From: Saccharopolyspora spinosa NRRL 18395
GTDB taxonomy: Bacteria > Actinomycetota > Actinomycetes > Mycobacteriales > Pseudonocardiaceae
Assembly (NCBI RefSeq): GCF_000194155.1
Contig: NZ_GL877882.1
Coordinates: forward strand, 449,158-513,157
Length of the DNA stretch: 64,000 nt
Direction of reading: 5' to 3'
Shown: piece by piece, positions 24,584 through 33,740 of the stretch
Layout: every line of letters starts with the position of its first letter
How positions within the stretch are numbered: the first letter of the stretch is position 1
Translations under genes and position numbers: made by a program
The notes under the pieces: generated by a model
The model's input: the letters and a program-made list of their open reading frames with translations, nothing else
Told to the model about the DNA's origin: nothing
Database searches by the model: none

Positions 24584-25372
24584 TTATGCCTCGCAGGTGG
24601 AGGGCCACGACCAGACGGGCGGGCGCTTCTCCAAGGTCGCTCGGGCCGCTTCGGCAGCGTCGGGGTGTGCCGCCAGTCGCAGCGTGTAGACCTGTTCGGC
24701 GGCATAACCCGGTTTGACGTGATGTTTCTCGGCCTCGTTCAGTGCCTGCTTGGCCAGTCGCAGACCAAGCGGGCTGTGTCCGGCGATCTGGGCGGCTAAC
24801 TCGCGGGCCTCGGCCAGGAGTTGATCGGGTTGGCAGACACGTTGAACCAGCCCGAGACGGTAGGCGTCGTCAGCGCTGAGTGGATCGCCGGTGAAGTACA
24901 TCAGCCGCAACTGTCCTTGGGGGAGAATTCGCATCAGGTGGCTGCCGCCGCCACAGCGGCCCGCCTTGATCTCCGGAAGGCCGATCTTGGCGTCGTCATC
25001 GGCGAGGCGGATGTCGCAGCACGCCGCGAGGACGGCTCCAGCACCTAGAGCCGCGCCGCTGACGGCGGCGATGGTCGGTAGTGTGCAATCGAGGATGGCC
25101 TCGTAGCACGTGCGGGCCAGTCGCTGACGCCGTTCGGGTCCGGTCTCGGCGGCGCTATGCGACTCCGGGGGCTGTTTGAGGTCCGCCCCGGCCGAGTAAA
25201 TCCGCCCAGCGGAGCGCAGGATGACGGCATGGACGTCGGTGCGGCTGGAAAGTTCGCGGAAGGCGACCGTGATGGCCTCATAGGTCTCAGCGGCGATCGC
25301 GTTCACGGGTGGGCGGTTGATGATGACCTCGGCGACCTTGTCCGTCGTTTCCACGGTGACCGCTTGGTTCAT
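24584..25372 (-). CDS. Enoyl-CoA hydratase/isomerase (crotonase family)
   Basis: 262 residues. Crotonase marks: VEVIINRPPVNAIAAETYEA-like start (KVAEVIINRPPVNAIAAET), oxyanion segment RIYSAGADLKQ, TIAAVSGAALGAGAVLAACC and KIGLPEIKAGRCGGGSHLM. The last block has RCGGG in place of the more usual PGxGG, so activity on a particular CoA ester rather than general fatty acids is likely. Start ATG overlaps the amidohydrolase stop by four bases. It acts in the cytosol on an acyl-CoA intermediate of the operon pathway. Confidence 0.85.
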   Translation of the reverse strand: MNQAVTVETTDKVAEVIINRPPVNAIAAETYEAITVAFRELSSRTDVHAVILRSAGRIYSAGADLKQPPESHSAAETGPERRQRLARTCYEAILDCTLPTIAAVSGAALGAGAVLAACCDIRLADDDAKIGLPEIKAGRCGGGSHLMRILPQGQLRLMYFTGDPLSADDAYRLGLVQRVCQPDQLLAEARELAAQIAGHSPLGLRLAKQALNEAEKHHVKPGYAAEQVYTLRLAAHPDAAEAARATLEKRPPVWSWPSTCEA

Positions 25373-26409
25373 TGTGGGACTCCTTTCTGTGTTCGGGTTG
25401 GCCTATCCGGACCCCGCGTCGGCAGGTCGAGGCCGTAAACGGTGCGCGCCGTTGTGTAGAACAGCGCATCGCGCTCGGAGGTCGAGAGGTCGGCGGTGAT
25501 GCGTTTGTAGATGTTCCAGACCGTGACGTAGTCGCAGAGGTAGGCGTCGACGGGGAAGTTGCTCTCGAACATGCACCGGTGTGGCCCGAAGGATTCGATG
25601 CAGAAGCGGATCTCGGGGCCCCAGTAGGCTGCGAGCCAGGTCGACGACCACCTGCGGTCCGTCATGAAGGGCTCGATGACGGGTGGGATGCCGATGCCGC
25701 CGATCTTGAGGTAGACGTTCTCCAGCGTGGCGAGGCGCCGGAGGGACTGTCGCCACCGTTGCAGGACACTGTCGCGGCGCCCGCGGTAGACGACCCCGCC
25801 TGCCAGTGGGCTGCCGAGATGGTCGACCACGATCAGCAGGCTGGGGTTGGACTGGGCCAGCCGGATCACGTCCTCGAGCTGATGGAAATATACCCAGACC
25901 TCGAAAATGAGTTGGCGACGTGATAATTGAGCCACGGCACACTGGGTGGCAGGGGCCTGGAGCAGACCTTTGTGAGTCGCGCTCGGGACATCAGGGCTGG
26001 GGTCCCAGGTCGCGCGGCACCGGATTCCCCGGAACGTGTCTCCGGCGCTGCCGTGGTGGGCGTCGAGGACCTCCCCGATACGGTCGCCGAGCTGAGGGTC
26101 GGCGTATCCGACGATGCCGGTGAGTTCACACCGGCCGGGTCGGCGTTGCGCGATCACCCATTCCGTCTCTCCGACCGGTCGCAGGGCCTCGGGCCCGGTC
26201 CGGCGGTAGTTGGACGAGCACTCGACATAGACCGTGCCCACGACGTTGTGACCTGCGGTCGTGTCGGTGAGCAGTTCGTCGATGAGATAGTGCTCCTGTG
26301 GGAGGTAGTTGACCACAGGATGTGACCACAGGTGGTGGTGTGGGTCGATGATCGGCAGTGCCGGTTCCCGCGCTGTTTCAGCGTGTGTGGGGCTGGGATC
26401 GGTGGTCAT
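25369..26409 (-). CDS. Amidohydrolase-family (PF04909-type) hydrolase/lactonase
   Basis: 346 residues, TIM-barrel metal hydrolase: PIIDPHHHLWSHPVVNYLPQ (HxH-type start), VVGTVYVECSSNYRR, VGYADPQLGDRIGEVL, SLLIVVDHLGSPLAGG (His), HRCMFESNFPVDAY (near the catalytic Asp site, here SNFPVD). This family includes 2-pyrone-4,6-dicarboxylate lactonase and decarboxylases such as ACMSD. A ring-opening hydrolytic step is the likeliest job here. It is 9 nt downstream of the LLM gene and coupled to the hydratase gene. Confidence 0.8.
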   Translation of the reverse strand: MTTDPSPTHAETAREPALPIIDPHHHLWSHPVVNYLPQEHYLIDELLTDTTAGHNVVGTVYVECSSNYRRTGPEALRPVGETEWVIAQRRPGRCELTGIVGYADPQLGDRIGEVLDAHHGSAGDTFRGIRCRATWDPSPDVPSATHKGLLQAPATQCAVAQLSRRQLIFEVWVYFHQLEDVIRLAQSNPSLLIVVDHLGSPLAGGVVYRGRRDSVLQRWRQSLRRLATLENVYLKIGGIGIPPVIEPFMTDRRWSSTWLAAYWGPEIRFCIESFGPHRCMFESNFPVDAYLCDYVTVWNIYKRITADLSTSERDALFYTTARTVYGLDLPTRGPDRPTRTQKGVPQ

Positions 26410-26418
26410 GGCGTTCCT

Positions 26419-27477
26419 CTAGCCGTTGGGCGCGAAAGCCCGCACGGCGTCGAACTGGCGTGCCCAGGACGTCCCGTAGGCGGGTGTAGCGGCGATCTGG
26501 TTGACGCCGGCTGCGGCTAACTCGGGCAGGCGGCGGGTGACCTCGTCTGGGGTGCCCGCTAATGCGAATGAATCGACGACTTCATCTGGAACCTGCTTGG
26601 AATGTTCGGGCTTGGCCACCAGGTGGCCGTAGTAGCTGCCTTCGTACTCCGACGCGAATGTGCGCAGGTGCTCGATTGCCGGGACGACCCGTGCAGGAAG
26701 CTCCATCGGAAGCCACCGCATCACCATCCGCGCCACTGGGCCGCGAACACGGTCCCGTGCCTGGGCCGGGTCCTCGGCTATAGCGAGTTGGGCCCACAGC
26801 ACGACGTCGATGTCCGCGAGTGTCCGGCCGGCTTGCTCGGCTCCCTCGCGGACGTAACCCAGGGCCTCGGTGATGCACTCCGAAGCCGTGCCGACCAGCA
26901 GGATGACTCCGTCTGCGATGCGACCGGCCAGCCGCAGCGCCGCTGGACCGGACGCAGCGACGTAAACGGGAATTCTCAGCGGCCGGTCGGTGAGGTAGGC
27001 CAGACGGTATTCCGTTCCGGTGGTGTCCTCGACAACCGATCTGCCTTGGGTGAGGTCGCCGAAAGCTTTGACGCTGGCCTCCAACGTTTTCAGCGAAACG
27101 GGTTTGCGGCCGATAGTGCCCAGTGCCGTGAAGCCGGTCCCGATACCGACCGCGGCACGGCCGCCTGACAACTCCGCCACGGTCGCCCACATCGACGCGA
27201 AGACTGCCGGGTGCCGGGTGACCGTGTTTGTGACGCCGGTGCCGATCACTACATTTTTCGTGCCGACCGCGGTTGCGCCCATCAACGAGGTGACCTCGCG
27301 CCAGTTGTTCTGTGAGTCGCCGAACCACACGTTGGAGTACCCGGGTGTGTCTGCGGCCTGTGCAAGCTCGACGACCTCGGAAGCGTTGGTGTTCGGGTAA
27401 ATGACAAGGCCGCGCCGAGGGAGTGTCCCGGGTGTCGTGTTTGCGGATGTTCGGTTTTCTTCCGACACGGTGGCCAC
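26419..27477 (-). CDS. LLM-class F420-dependent oxidoreductase (LLM-1)
   Basis: 352 residues, luciferase-like TIM barrel. Marks: PRRGLVIYPNTNASEVVELA, YSNVWFGDSQNNWREVTSLM, VVIGTGVTNTVTRHPAVFAS, GGRAAVGIGTGFTALGTIG, RIPVYVAASGPAALRLAGRI with ADGVILLVGTASECI. The GxGTGF and VAASGP blocks are typical of methylene-H4MPT-reductase-like F420 enzymes. It shares most positions with LLM-2 at 36634. With fbiC, cofC and npdG in the same operon, F420H2-dependent reduction of the substrate is strongly suggested. The start codon is not certain. Confidence 0.88.
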   Translation of the reverse strand: MATVSEENRTSANTTPGTLPRRGLVIYPNTNASEVVELAQAADTPGYSNVWFGDSQNNWREVTSLMGATAVGTKNVVIGTGVTNTVTRHPAVFASMWATVAELSGGRAAVGIGTGFTALGTIGRKPVSLKTLEASVKAFGDLTQGRSVVEDTTGTEYRLAYLTDRPLRIPVYVAASGPAALRLAGRIADGVILLVGTASECITEALGYVREGAEQAGRTLADIDVVLWAQLAIAEDPAQARDRVRGPVARMVMRWLPMELPARVVPAIEHLRTFASEYEGSYYGHLVAKPEHSKQVPDEVVDSFALAGTPDEVTRRLPELAAAGVNQIAATPAYGTSWARQFDAVRAFAPNG

Positions 27478-27519
27478 TCCTTGTGCGTGGGGGATCAGCG
27501 ACTAGGGCGGACGACCGGC

Positions 27520-28842
27520 TCAGGCTTCCTGGAGCTGTCGGCCAGTGGTCTCTCGTAAACTGACTGCGGCGGCGAGCGTGAGTACCGCCATGATGATCAC
27601 GAACCAGGCGGGGGACATTGTGTTCCCGGTGTGAGCGACCAGCCAGGTCGCTGCGAAGGGGGCACTACCTCCGGCTACCGCTGCGGCGACGTTGTAACCC
27701 AGACTCAGCCCGGAGCTGCGAACGACGGTCGGGAACTGTTCGGCGATGGTCACAAGCAGGACTGACTGTGCGGCCGCATGCGGCACGGCGATCACGACGT
27801 GGGAGAGGATTGCCAAACCAACTGTATGGGAGTTCATCACCATGAGCGCCGGAATGATGAGGGCGCACATCGCGATCCCACTGACAATGAGCATCGGTTT
27901 GCGCCCCGTCCGGTCGGACAGCGTCGCGAACATCGGGGTCGCCACGCAGGCCGCCAGGAGAGCGACGGTGGAGGACCAGAACCCGACCCTGGCGTCGAAG
28001 CCAGCGACCTTGGTCAGATAGGTCGGCATGTAGATGTAGATCAGGTAGTAACCCGCCATCGGAAACAGCGTCAAGCATGTGGCTACGAGGATTGTCCGGC
28101 GGTGCTCTCGTACGGCCGTAAGTAGGGGAGCGTTCGCCACGCTGCCCTGCTCCGCGAGCCCAGTGAACTGCGGCGACTCCTCCAATCGTCGGCGAATCCA
28201 GAACCCGATGAGTCCGATGGGCAAGCTGATCAGGAATGGGATGCGCCATCCCCAGGTGTTCATCTCCGCTGCGGGCAGCACAGAGCTGAGTCCAACGATG
28301 AGAACCGATGCGATCAGCGCGCCGAAAAGTGCCCCGCCGGAGATGCCGCTGGCGTAGAATGCTCGGCGCTTCGCAGGGGCGCTCTCCGCTGCGTACACGC
28401 CGGCGCCGCTGGTCTCGCCTCCCGCCGAAAGGCCCTGAGCCACGCGGGCGAGCAGCAGCAGAATGGGCGCTGCGAGCCCGATTTCGGGGTATGTGGGCAG
28501 GACGCCGATGACGGCGGTGCTGCCGGTCATCAGGAGGATTGTCGCAGTCAGGACGCGTCGGCGCCCCAAAGTGTCGCCGAGGTGACCGAAGACCATACCG
28601 CCGATCGGGCGGAGAACGAACGCGACCCCGAAGATCGCGAAGGTGGACAGCAGCGCAGCGAGCGGATCATCGGAATGGAAAAAGTGGGTGGATAGGCTGA
28701 CTGAGAGCAGGCCGTAGACGGTGAAGTCGTAGTACTCGACCGCCGTGCCTGCGGCGGAGCCCAACGCCACGCGCCGTGCTTGAGCCGCCGTGAGCCCGGC
28801 AGGGGGGACAATGCCACCGGCGTCCGATTCTCGTAGAGTCAC
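27520..28842 (-). CDS. MFS transporter, metabolite:H+ symporter (MHS) family
   Basis: About 440 residues, 12 predicted helices. Marks of the ProP/KgtP/ShiA-like MHS group: AAGTAVEYYDFTVYGLLSVS, FVLRPIGGMVFGHLGDTLGR, RRVLTATILLMTGSTAVIGV, RVAQGLSAGGETSGAGVYAA and GWRIPFLISLPIGLIGFWIR. It should import an organic acid or zwitterion with protons. GTG at 28842 follows AAGGACG and is preferred to the longer frame starting at 28890. First gene of operon I, with motif copy 1 about 275 bases upstream. Confidence 0.85.
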   Translation of the reverse strand: MTLRESDAGGIVPPAGLTAAQARRVALGSAAGTAVEYYDFTVYGLLSVSLSTHFFHSDDPLAALLSTFAIFGVAFVLRPIGGMVFGHLGDTLGRRRVLTATILLMTGSTAVIGVLPTYPEIGLAAPILLLLARVAQGLSAGGETSGAGVYAAESAPAKRRAFYASGISGGALFGALIASVLIVGLSSVLPAAEMNTWGWRIPFLISLPIGLIGFWIRRRLEESPQFTGLAEQGSVANAPLLTAVREHRRTILVATCLTLFPMAGYYLIYIYMPTYLTKVAGFDARVGFWSSTVALLAACVATPMFATLSDRTGRKPMLIVSGIAMCALIIPALMVMNSHTVGLAILSHVVIAVPHAAAQSVLLVTIAEQFPTVVRSSGLSLGYNVAAAVAGGSAPFAATWLVAHTGNTMSPAWFVIIMAVLTLAAAVSLRETTGRQLQEA

Positions 28843-29115
28843 TGTGTCGTCCTTGCGTCGTTGGAAGTTCGAACGCGATGCGCAACGCACGCGGCTTTGC
28901 GCGTCAGAGCATCATTTACTTGCGAAGGCTCCCATTCCGCGTGCGCTTTTTCGTGCAGACGGCAGGCACCGTGGATGACGTTCTGACGTGAGACCCGCGG
29001 ATTTCCTCCGGGGCGGTTCGATGTTTTTGTGCGTGTGCCGACTGGCTTGTGCCGTGAGGCGTATCGAATATGTGCGGTGTTCGATTAGCTAAGGCTATGA
29101 CCTCGGACACTGTCC

Positions 29116-29163
29116 GTCCAACACCAAAATCGCATATGGTTGATACGCCTGCGCTACATAGTG
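29116..29163 (-). promoter_or_regulatory. 48-nt two-part motif, copy 1 (candidate LysR operator for operon I)
   Basis: On the plus strand: GTCCAACACCAAAATC, 22 bases, then CTACATAGTG. Relative to operon I (minus) it reads CACTATGTAG ... GATTTTGGTGTTGGAC. The two parts are 38 bases apart start to start, exactly as in copies 2 and 3. Confidence 0.65.
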
Positions 29164-29214
29164 CCCGCTGCTTGATGGACCTGACAGGACGGTCCCGCGC
29201 TTTTGCCCGCAACG

Positions 29215-29365
29215 CTCGGGAGCTGTTCTGCGAGTCGCCGAAACACATGTTGGAGTAGCCGAGCACGCCGCCCGACCGGGCGCGTTCCACTACCTGTGGC
29301 GCAGGGACGTTCGGGTAGACGACGAGCCCGCGGCGAGGTACCGCTGGGGATGTCGTGACCCCGTG
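29215..29365 (-). pseudogene. N-terminal fragment of a third LLM oxidoreductase
   Basis: The minus strand reads SPAVPRRGLVVYPNVPAPQV, VERARSGGVLGYSNMCFGDS and QNSSRAL, clearly aligning with the first 60 residues of LLM-1 and LLM-2 (RRGLVIYPN, GYSNVWFGDSQNNWR). The remainder is absent. It lies just after the dehydrogenase gene at the end of operon II, so operon II too once had or received an LLM gene. Confidence 0.75.
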
Positions 29366-29440
29366 GTGAGATCACCGGACACTGGTCACTCCTCGTTCAA
29401 CGATGGCGGAACGGGGATCCGGACCGGCGATCGCGCGACG

Positions 29441-30568
29441 CTACCTCGGTAGGCCGAGCATGCGCTCACCGATGATGTTGCGCTGCACTTGCGAGGTGCC
29501 GGCGTAGATCGACTCGGCCCGGGAACGCAGCCATTCGGTGAGCCAGAAGTCCAGATCACCACCGGTTTCGACCGCCACTTCGTGCCCGAGGTCCATGAGA
29601 CGCTGGTGTGTCGTGCTCCACCACAGTTTGGTGACGGAGGGAAGGACGCCGACAGACTCGCCCGCCGCAGCGAGAGACGTGATCTTGTACGAGGAATCGC
29701 GGATTCCGGTGAGGTCGGCGGCCAGCATGCCGAGCTCGACCTCCCACACTCGCCGACGCTCTCCCCTGTACTGGCGCACCATCGCGGCGATCGCAGTCAA
29801 CTGCTCGGCGTAGGCGCGATAACGGCTCAGCTGGCCGTATGACCGCTCAGCACCCATGGTGGTCATCGCGACCTTCCAGCCGTCGTGCAGTCCGCCGACG
29901 ACATGGCGGCGCTCGACCCGAACCTGATCGAAGAACAGTTCGTTGAACTCCGCGTCCCCGGTCAACCGCCGCAACGGCCGGATGGTCACCCCGGGCTGCT
30001 GCATATCGAAGAGGACGAATGCCAGGTTGTGATGGCGTGGGGCATCTCGGCTGGATCGCACCAGGGCGAAACACCATTGGGCCTCGTGTGCCTGTGTGGT
30101 CCAGATCTTGGCTCCGCTGAGACGGAAATGGTCGCCCGCATCGTCCAAACGCGACTGTACGTTCGCCAGGTCGGAGCCTGCCTCGGGCTCGGAGAAGCCC
30201 TGACACCACACGATGTCCGCACGCCGGGTCCGTGGCAGGAACTCGGCGAGCTGCTCGAGACTACCGTGCGCGATCAGGGCGGGGGCGAGCAGGTCGGCTC
30301 CGAAGCGTGACGGGGCGAGCGAGCGGGGGATGCCTACGCGGGCGCACTCCTCGTCAAGAATCGACGCATATACCGGCCCGGCGCCGCCGCCACCGAATTC
30401 TGCGGGCCATGTGTAGCCGATATAGCCTGCCGCTCCCAGCTTCCGGTCCGCGGCGAGCCGGTCGGCGAAACTGGGTTCGGTGGGCAGGTTGGGCGTGATG
30501 TTGTCGGCCAGCCAGGACCGGACCGTGGTGCGGAACCCGGCTTCCTCAGGGGTTTCGTCCAGATTCAC
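29441..30568 (-). CDS. Acyl-CoA dehydrogenase, catalytic-type subunit (FadE)
   Basis: 375 residues. Acyl-CoA dehydrogenase marks: AAGYIGYTWPAEFGGGGAGP, DIVWCQGFSEPEAGSDLANV (FAD/substrate loop), RLSGAKIWTTQAHEAQWCFA, AEFNELFFDQVRVERRHVVG and the end SIYAGTSQVQRNIIGERMLG. It overlaps the smaller dehydrogenase gene upstream by four bases. Paired short FadE subunits like these form alpha2beta2 enzymes in actinobacterial steroid and side-chain catabolism (for example FadE28-FadE29), so an alpha,beta-desaturation of a bulky acyl-CoA is likely. Confidence 0.88.
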   Translation of the reverse strand: MNLDETPEEAGFRTTVRSWLADNITPNLPTEPSFADRLAADRKLGAAGYIGYTWPAEFGGGGAGPVYASILDEECARVGIPRSLAPSRFGADLLAPALIAHGSLEQLAEFLPRTRRADIVWCQGFSEPEAGSDLANVQSRLDDAGDHFRLSGAKIWTTQAHEAQWCFALVRSSRDAPRHHNLAFVLFDMQQPGVTIRPLRRLTGDAEFNELFFDQVRVERRHVVGGLHDGWKVAMTTMGAERSYGQLSRYRAYAEQLTAIAAMVRQYRGERRRVWEVELGMLAADLTGIRDSSYKITSLAAAGESVGVLPSVTKLWWSTTHQRLMDLGHEVAVETGGDLDFWLTEWLRSRAESIYAGTSQVQRNIIGERMLGLPR

Positions 30569-31551
30569 CGAGGTGCTCCTTCCCTGAGCAGCTGTCCAGC
30601 CAGGAACAGTGCGTGATCCTCGGGCGCCCCGAAGCGGTACTTGGCCGCTTGCGCACTTTTCAGGAATAGGTGGGCTGAGTGTTCCCAGGTCATGGCGATG
30701 CCTCCGAAGACTTGAACGGCCGTCCGCACGGCGAGGTCGGCTGCTCGCTTCGCCTGAAGATGCGCGGTGATGGTGTTCACGGTGTCAGGCCGCAGAGCCG
30801 CGTAGATGACGGCGTTCCAGGCGATCTCGAGTGCGACGGCGGAGTCGGCCAGCAGATGCTTGACGCTTTGGAACCGGCCGATCAAGCTGCCGAACTGCTG
30901 CCGCTGGCCCGCGTACTCGACCGCATCCTCCCATGCCTGTTCACCGAGACCGACCAGCGTGGCGGCGTGAACGGCGCGGGCAGTGCGCAGCAGCTCATCG
31001 TGGTCGGTCGTCGCGTTCACCGGAATCGTCTCGGGTGCGGAGGCCGGCCGGACGGTGCCGACGCCGAGCGCGAGACGTGCCGTCGGCACCCAGTCCCAGG
31101 CGCCTGACGGCCATCGGCCGATGTCCCCCGAATCCTCCACGACTACGGCGGCGAGGCCCGGCTCGACGCCGAAACACCACGGGGTCGCCGCCGATGCCGA
31201 ACCGTACAGCGACGCTCGCCGGCCGTCGGCGACGAGGAACCCGGGCACGAAATGGTCGGGGTCTCGTTCACCGGTGAGGCCGGGTAGGAGGACTGCATTG
31301 GCGACGAATCCTTCTCCAGCCAGTACTTTCCCCGCCTCACGGCCGATCCCGCACACCATCGGTAGCGGCAGGTGCTCGGTGCCGTCGTCCTGGGGTAGGC
31401 CGGCGTGCAGCCAGCCGTCCGCCGCGACTGCACGCCATGCGTCGTCGGTGGGGCTGGGGTCGAGCAGGCGTTGCCGGGGAAGCCATTTCCGGAAAGCCAG
31501 CGAGGCCTGGTCGAGCAGGCCACGCTCGTCCGCGTCGAACCGGAAGTCCAT
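30565..31551 (-). CDS. Acyl-CoA dehydrogenase, partner subunit (FadE)
   Basis: 328 residues, diverged dehydrogenase: MDFRFDADERGLLDQASLAF at the start and a conserved C-half, AVEYAGQRQQFGSLIGRFQS, VKHLLADSAVALEIAW, QVFGGIAMTWEHSAHLFLKS. The middle FAD loop (EPEAGSD in the partner) is not conserved, as expected for the non-identical subunit of a heteromeric FadE. ATG 31551 follows GAGG closely. The GTG two codons earlier is possible. The stop overlaps the partner gene start. Confidence 0.85.
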   Translation of the reverse strand: MDFRFDADERGLLDQASLAFRKWLPRQRLLDPSPTDDAWRAVAADGWLHAGLPQDDGTEHLPLPMVCGIGREAGKVLAGEGFVANAVLLPGLTGERDPDHFVPGFLVADGRRASLYGSASAATPWCFGVEPGLAAVVVEDSGDIGRWPSGAWDWVPTARLALGVGTVRPASAPETIPVNATTDHDELLRTARAVHAATLVGLGEQAWEDAVEYAGQRQQFGSLIGRFQSVKHLLADSAVALEIAWNAVIYAALRPDTVNTITAHLQAKRAADLAVRTAVQVFGGIAMTWEHSAHLFLKSAQAAKYRFGAPEDHALFLAGQLLREGAPR

Positions 31552-31631
31552 TGTCACCTCGATGATGTGCTGTGTGATGTGCGCTGAGCGGACAGTCGTC
31601 GCCCTAGTGGGTGGCGTACGGGTAGCTGCCG

Positions 31632-33740
31632 TCAGTCCGTTCCACTTGTGGCCGATCTCTTCTCCACCAGGGCGTCCACCGCGATCGCGCCATCGGCGCT
31701 CACAAGTACCGGGTTGAGCTCGATGCTCGCGACCGTCGCGCGGTGTGCCCAGATCGAGCGGGACACGGCGCCGATGGTTTCCCGGAGCGCGGCGCCGTCG
31801 AAGGAGCGCCCGCGCGGATGCCGGAGGACTGCGGCGATTCCTGCCTGCTCCAGCATGTTCTCGACGGCTTCCGGCCCGGCGGGGGCGATGCCGATCGCAG
31901 GTGTGCCGAGTACCTCGGTGAACAGGCCGCCCTGGCTGACCACGACCATGGGGCCGAACGCGTCGTCCACTCGCGCGCCCACGATGACCGGGAAGCCGTC
32001 GGCCATCTCCTGGACGAGGATGCCGTCGATCGTGGTTCCGGGGGCGTTCCGCCGCACTGCGGCCATGATCTCAGCGAACGCCTCCGGCGCGTGATCCTCC
32101 GACACACCCACGCGTACGCCGTCGATGTCCGACTTGTGCGGCAGCGTACGGGCGATGACCTTGAGCACGACATGACCACCCAGGCGTGCAGCGGCGTCTC
32201 GTGCGGCCGCCGGCGTCGTGACCACTTCCTGTCGAGGGAACCGCACCCCCGGCAGCATCCGCTGCGACTCCACTTCGGACAGAAAGGTCGGTCGCGGCCC
32301 TGAAGTTGACGGAGCCATCACCACACGAGCCGGTTCGATCGCTGGTAACGAACGTCCGGCGCGTCGTGTGGCAGCGAGAGAGTTCACCGCTGCCGCAGGT
32401 TCGGTGACGACGGGGACGGTGTGGCTACCGCTCGCGGCCGGGTCGTGGTCGAACAACCCGACCAGCCAGATGGGCTTGGCGGTGTCCCGGCTGAGCCGTG
32501 CGGCCGTGTCGCGCAGGATCTTCCCGACATGCGGCGACAGGCCGACATGTCCGACGAAGCACACGATGCTCCCGATCTCCTGGTGCTGCAGGAGTTCTTC
32601 CACCGCGGCGCCGAAGAGCTCGGGATGGCTGCTGATACTGCCGGTGATATCGACGGGATTTGTCGTCGCCGCATAGGGCACAAGATGCTTGAGCCGACGC
32701 TGAGCAGCGTCCGGAAGAGCCGGAACACACAGGCCCAGCTCGGTACAGCGGTCGACCATCATGACACCGGCAGCGCCCGAGATCGTGACCAGCCCGACGC
32801 CGTCTGTCGTGGGCGTCTTGGCTGTGGCCAGGCCGATCGCGGTGTCGAGCAGTTCGTCGATCCGCTCGACCAGCACGACCCCCATCGCCTCAAGGGCGGC
32901 GGCCGTCACCTGCCGGTCGCCCGCCAGGGCGGCGGTGTGCGAGCGAAGTGCGTGTTCGGCCGCTTCGGTCCGTCCGCTGAGGATCCCGACCAGCCGCTTG
33001 CCCGCGGCCCGGGCTTTGGCCGTCGCCTGGATCAGTGCTTCCGGATCCCTGATCTGCTCCAGATACAGGGCGATGACCGTGGTCCGCGGGTCGTCGGCGA
33101 TCGCGGCGACGAAGTCTGCGATCTGTAGGTCGGCCTCGTTGCCGGTCGTGATCCACTGGCTTAGCCCGATTCCGCGACGGCGGGCGAGTGTGAACGTGTA
33201 CGCGCCGACTGCTCCGCTTTGGCTGACGATCGCGATCGATCCCGGTATCAGCGTGGTGTCGGCCGCCAGGTGTGAACCGAAGGTGGCGGTCATGCGGGAG
33301 TGCACGTTCATCACTCCGGCGCAGTTCGGTCCGCAGACCCGGATCCCCGTCCGGTCCACGATGTCGCGCAGCCGGTGTTGGAGCTCAACGCCGACGGGAC
33401 CGACCTCGGCGAAGCCGCTGGACAGGACAACGGCCGCCGGGACGCCGGCGTTGGCGCAGTTCTCGACTTCGGTCACCGCGCGTTCCGCGGGAAGTGCGAT
33501 GACCGCGAGGTCGACCGGTTCGTCGATTTCGGACAGTGAAGAGACCACCGTCGCACCGTCGATGGCCGGTCGGCGCGGGTTGACGCCGAAGAGTCGGCCG
33601 GGGTAGCCGACCTCGCGGAGGAACCGTAAGGGCATTCCGCCGACCTTCGCCGGATCGGCGGAGGCACCCAGCACCGCGATACTTCGGGGATCGAGGAGCG
33701 CGTCCAGTCCGTCCCGGGTGGATGGCGTCCTGACAGTCAT
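31632..33740 (-). CDS. Acyl-CoA synthetase (ADP-forming) family protein
   Basis: 702 residues. N-terminal CoA-binding domain (DPRSIAVLGASADPAKVGGM, RLFGVNPRRPAIDG), flavodoxin-like ligase domain with the phospho-His region (GSIAIVSQSGAVGAYTFTLA, ISGAAGVMMVDRCTELGLCV) and a C-terminal ATP-grasp domain (RLGGHVVLKVIARTLPHKSD, ILVQEMADGFPVIVGARVDD, ASIELNPVLVSADGAIAVDA). It forms an acyl-CoA from acid, CoA and ATP with ADP release. The ATG at 33740 overlaps the transporter stop by four bases. The open frame extends far upstream only because GC-rich DNA lacks stops. It would activate the operon substrate or a later acid. Confidence 0.87.
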   Translation of the reverse strand: MTVRTPSTRDGLDALLDPRSIAVLGASADPAKVGGMPLRFLREVGYPGRLFGVNPRRPAIDGATVVSSLSEIDEPVDLAVIALPAERAVTEVENCANAGVPAAVVLSSGFAEVGPVGVELQHRLRDIVDRTGIRVCGPNCAGVMNVHSRMTATFGSHLAADTTLIPGSIAIVSQSGAVGAYTFTLARRRGIGLSQWITTGNEADLQIADFVAAIADDPRTTVIALYLEQIRDPEALIQATAKARAAGKRLVGILSGRTEAAEHALRSHTAALAGDRQVTAAALEAMGVVLVERIDELLDTAIGLATAKTPTTDGVGLVTISGAAGVMMVDRCTELGLCVPALPDAAQRRLKHLVPYAATTNPVDITGSISSHPELFGAAVEELLQHQEIGSIVCFVGHVGLSPHVGKILRDTAARLSRDTAKPIWLVGLFDHDPAASGSHTVPVVTEPAAAVNSLAATRRAGRSLPAIEPARVVMAPSTSGPRPTFLSEVESQRMLPGVRFPRQEVVTTPAAARDAAARLGGHVVLKVIARTLPHKSDIDGVRVGVSEDHAPEAFAEIMAAVRRNAPGTTIDGILVQEMADGFPVIVGARVDDAFGPMVVVSQGGLFTEVLGTPAIGIAPAGPEAVENMLEQAGIAAVLRHPRGRSFDGAALRETIGAVSRSIWAHRATVASIELNPVLVSADGAIAVDALVEKRSATSGTD

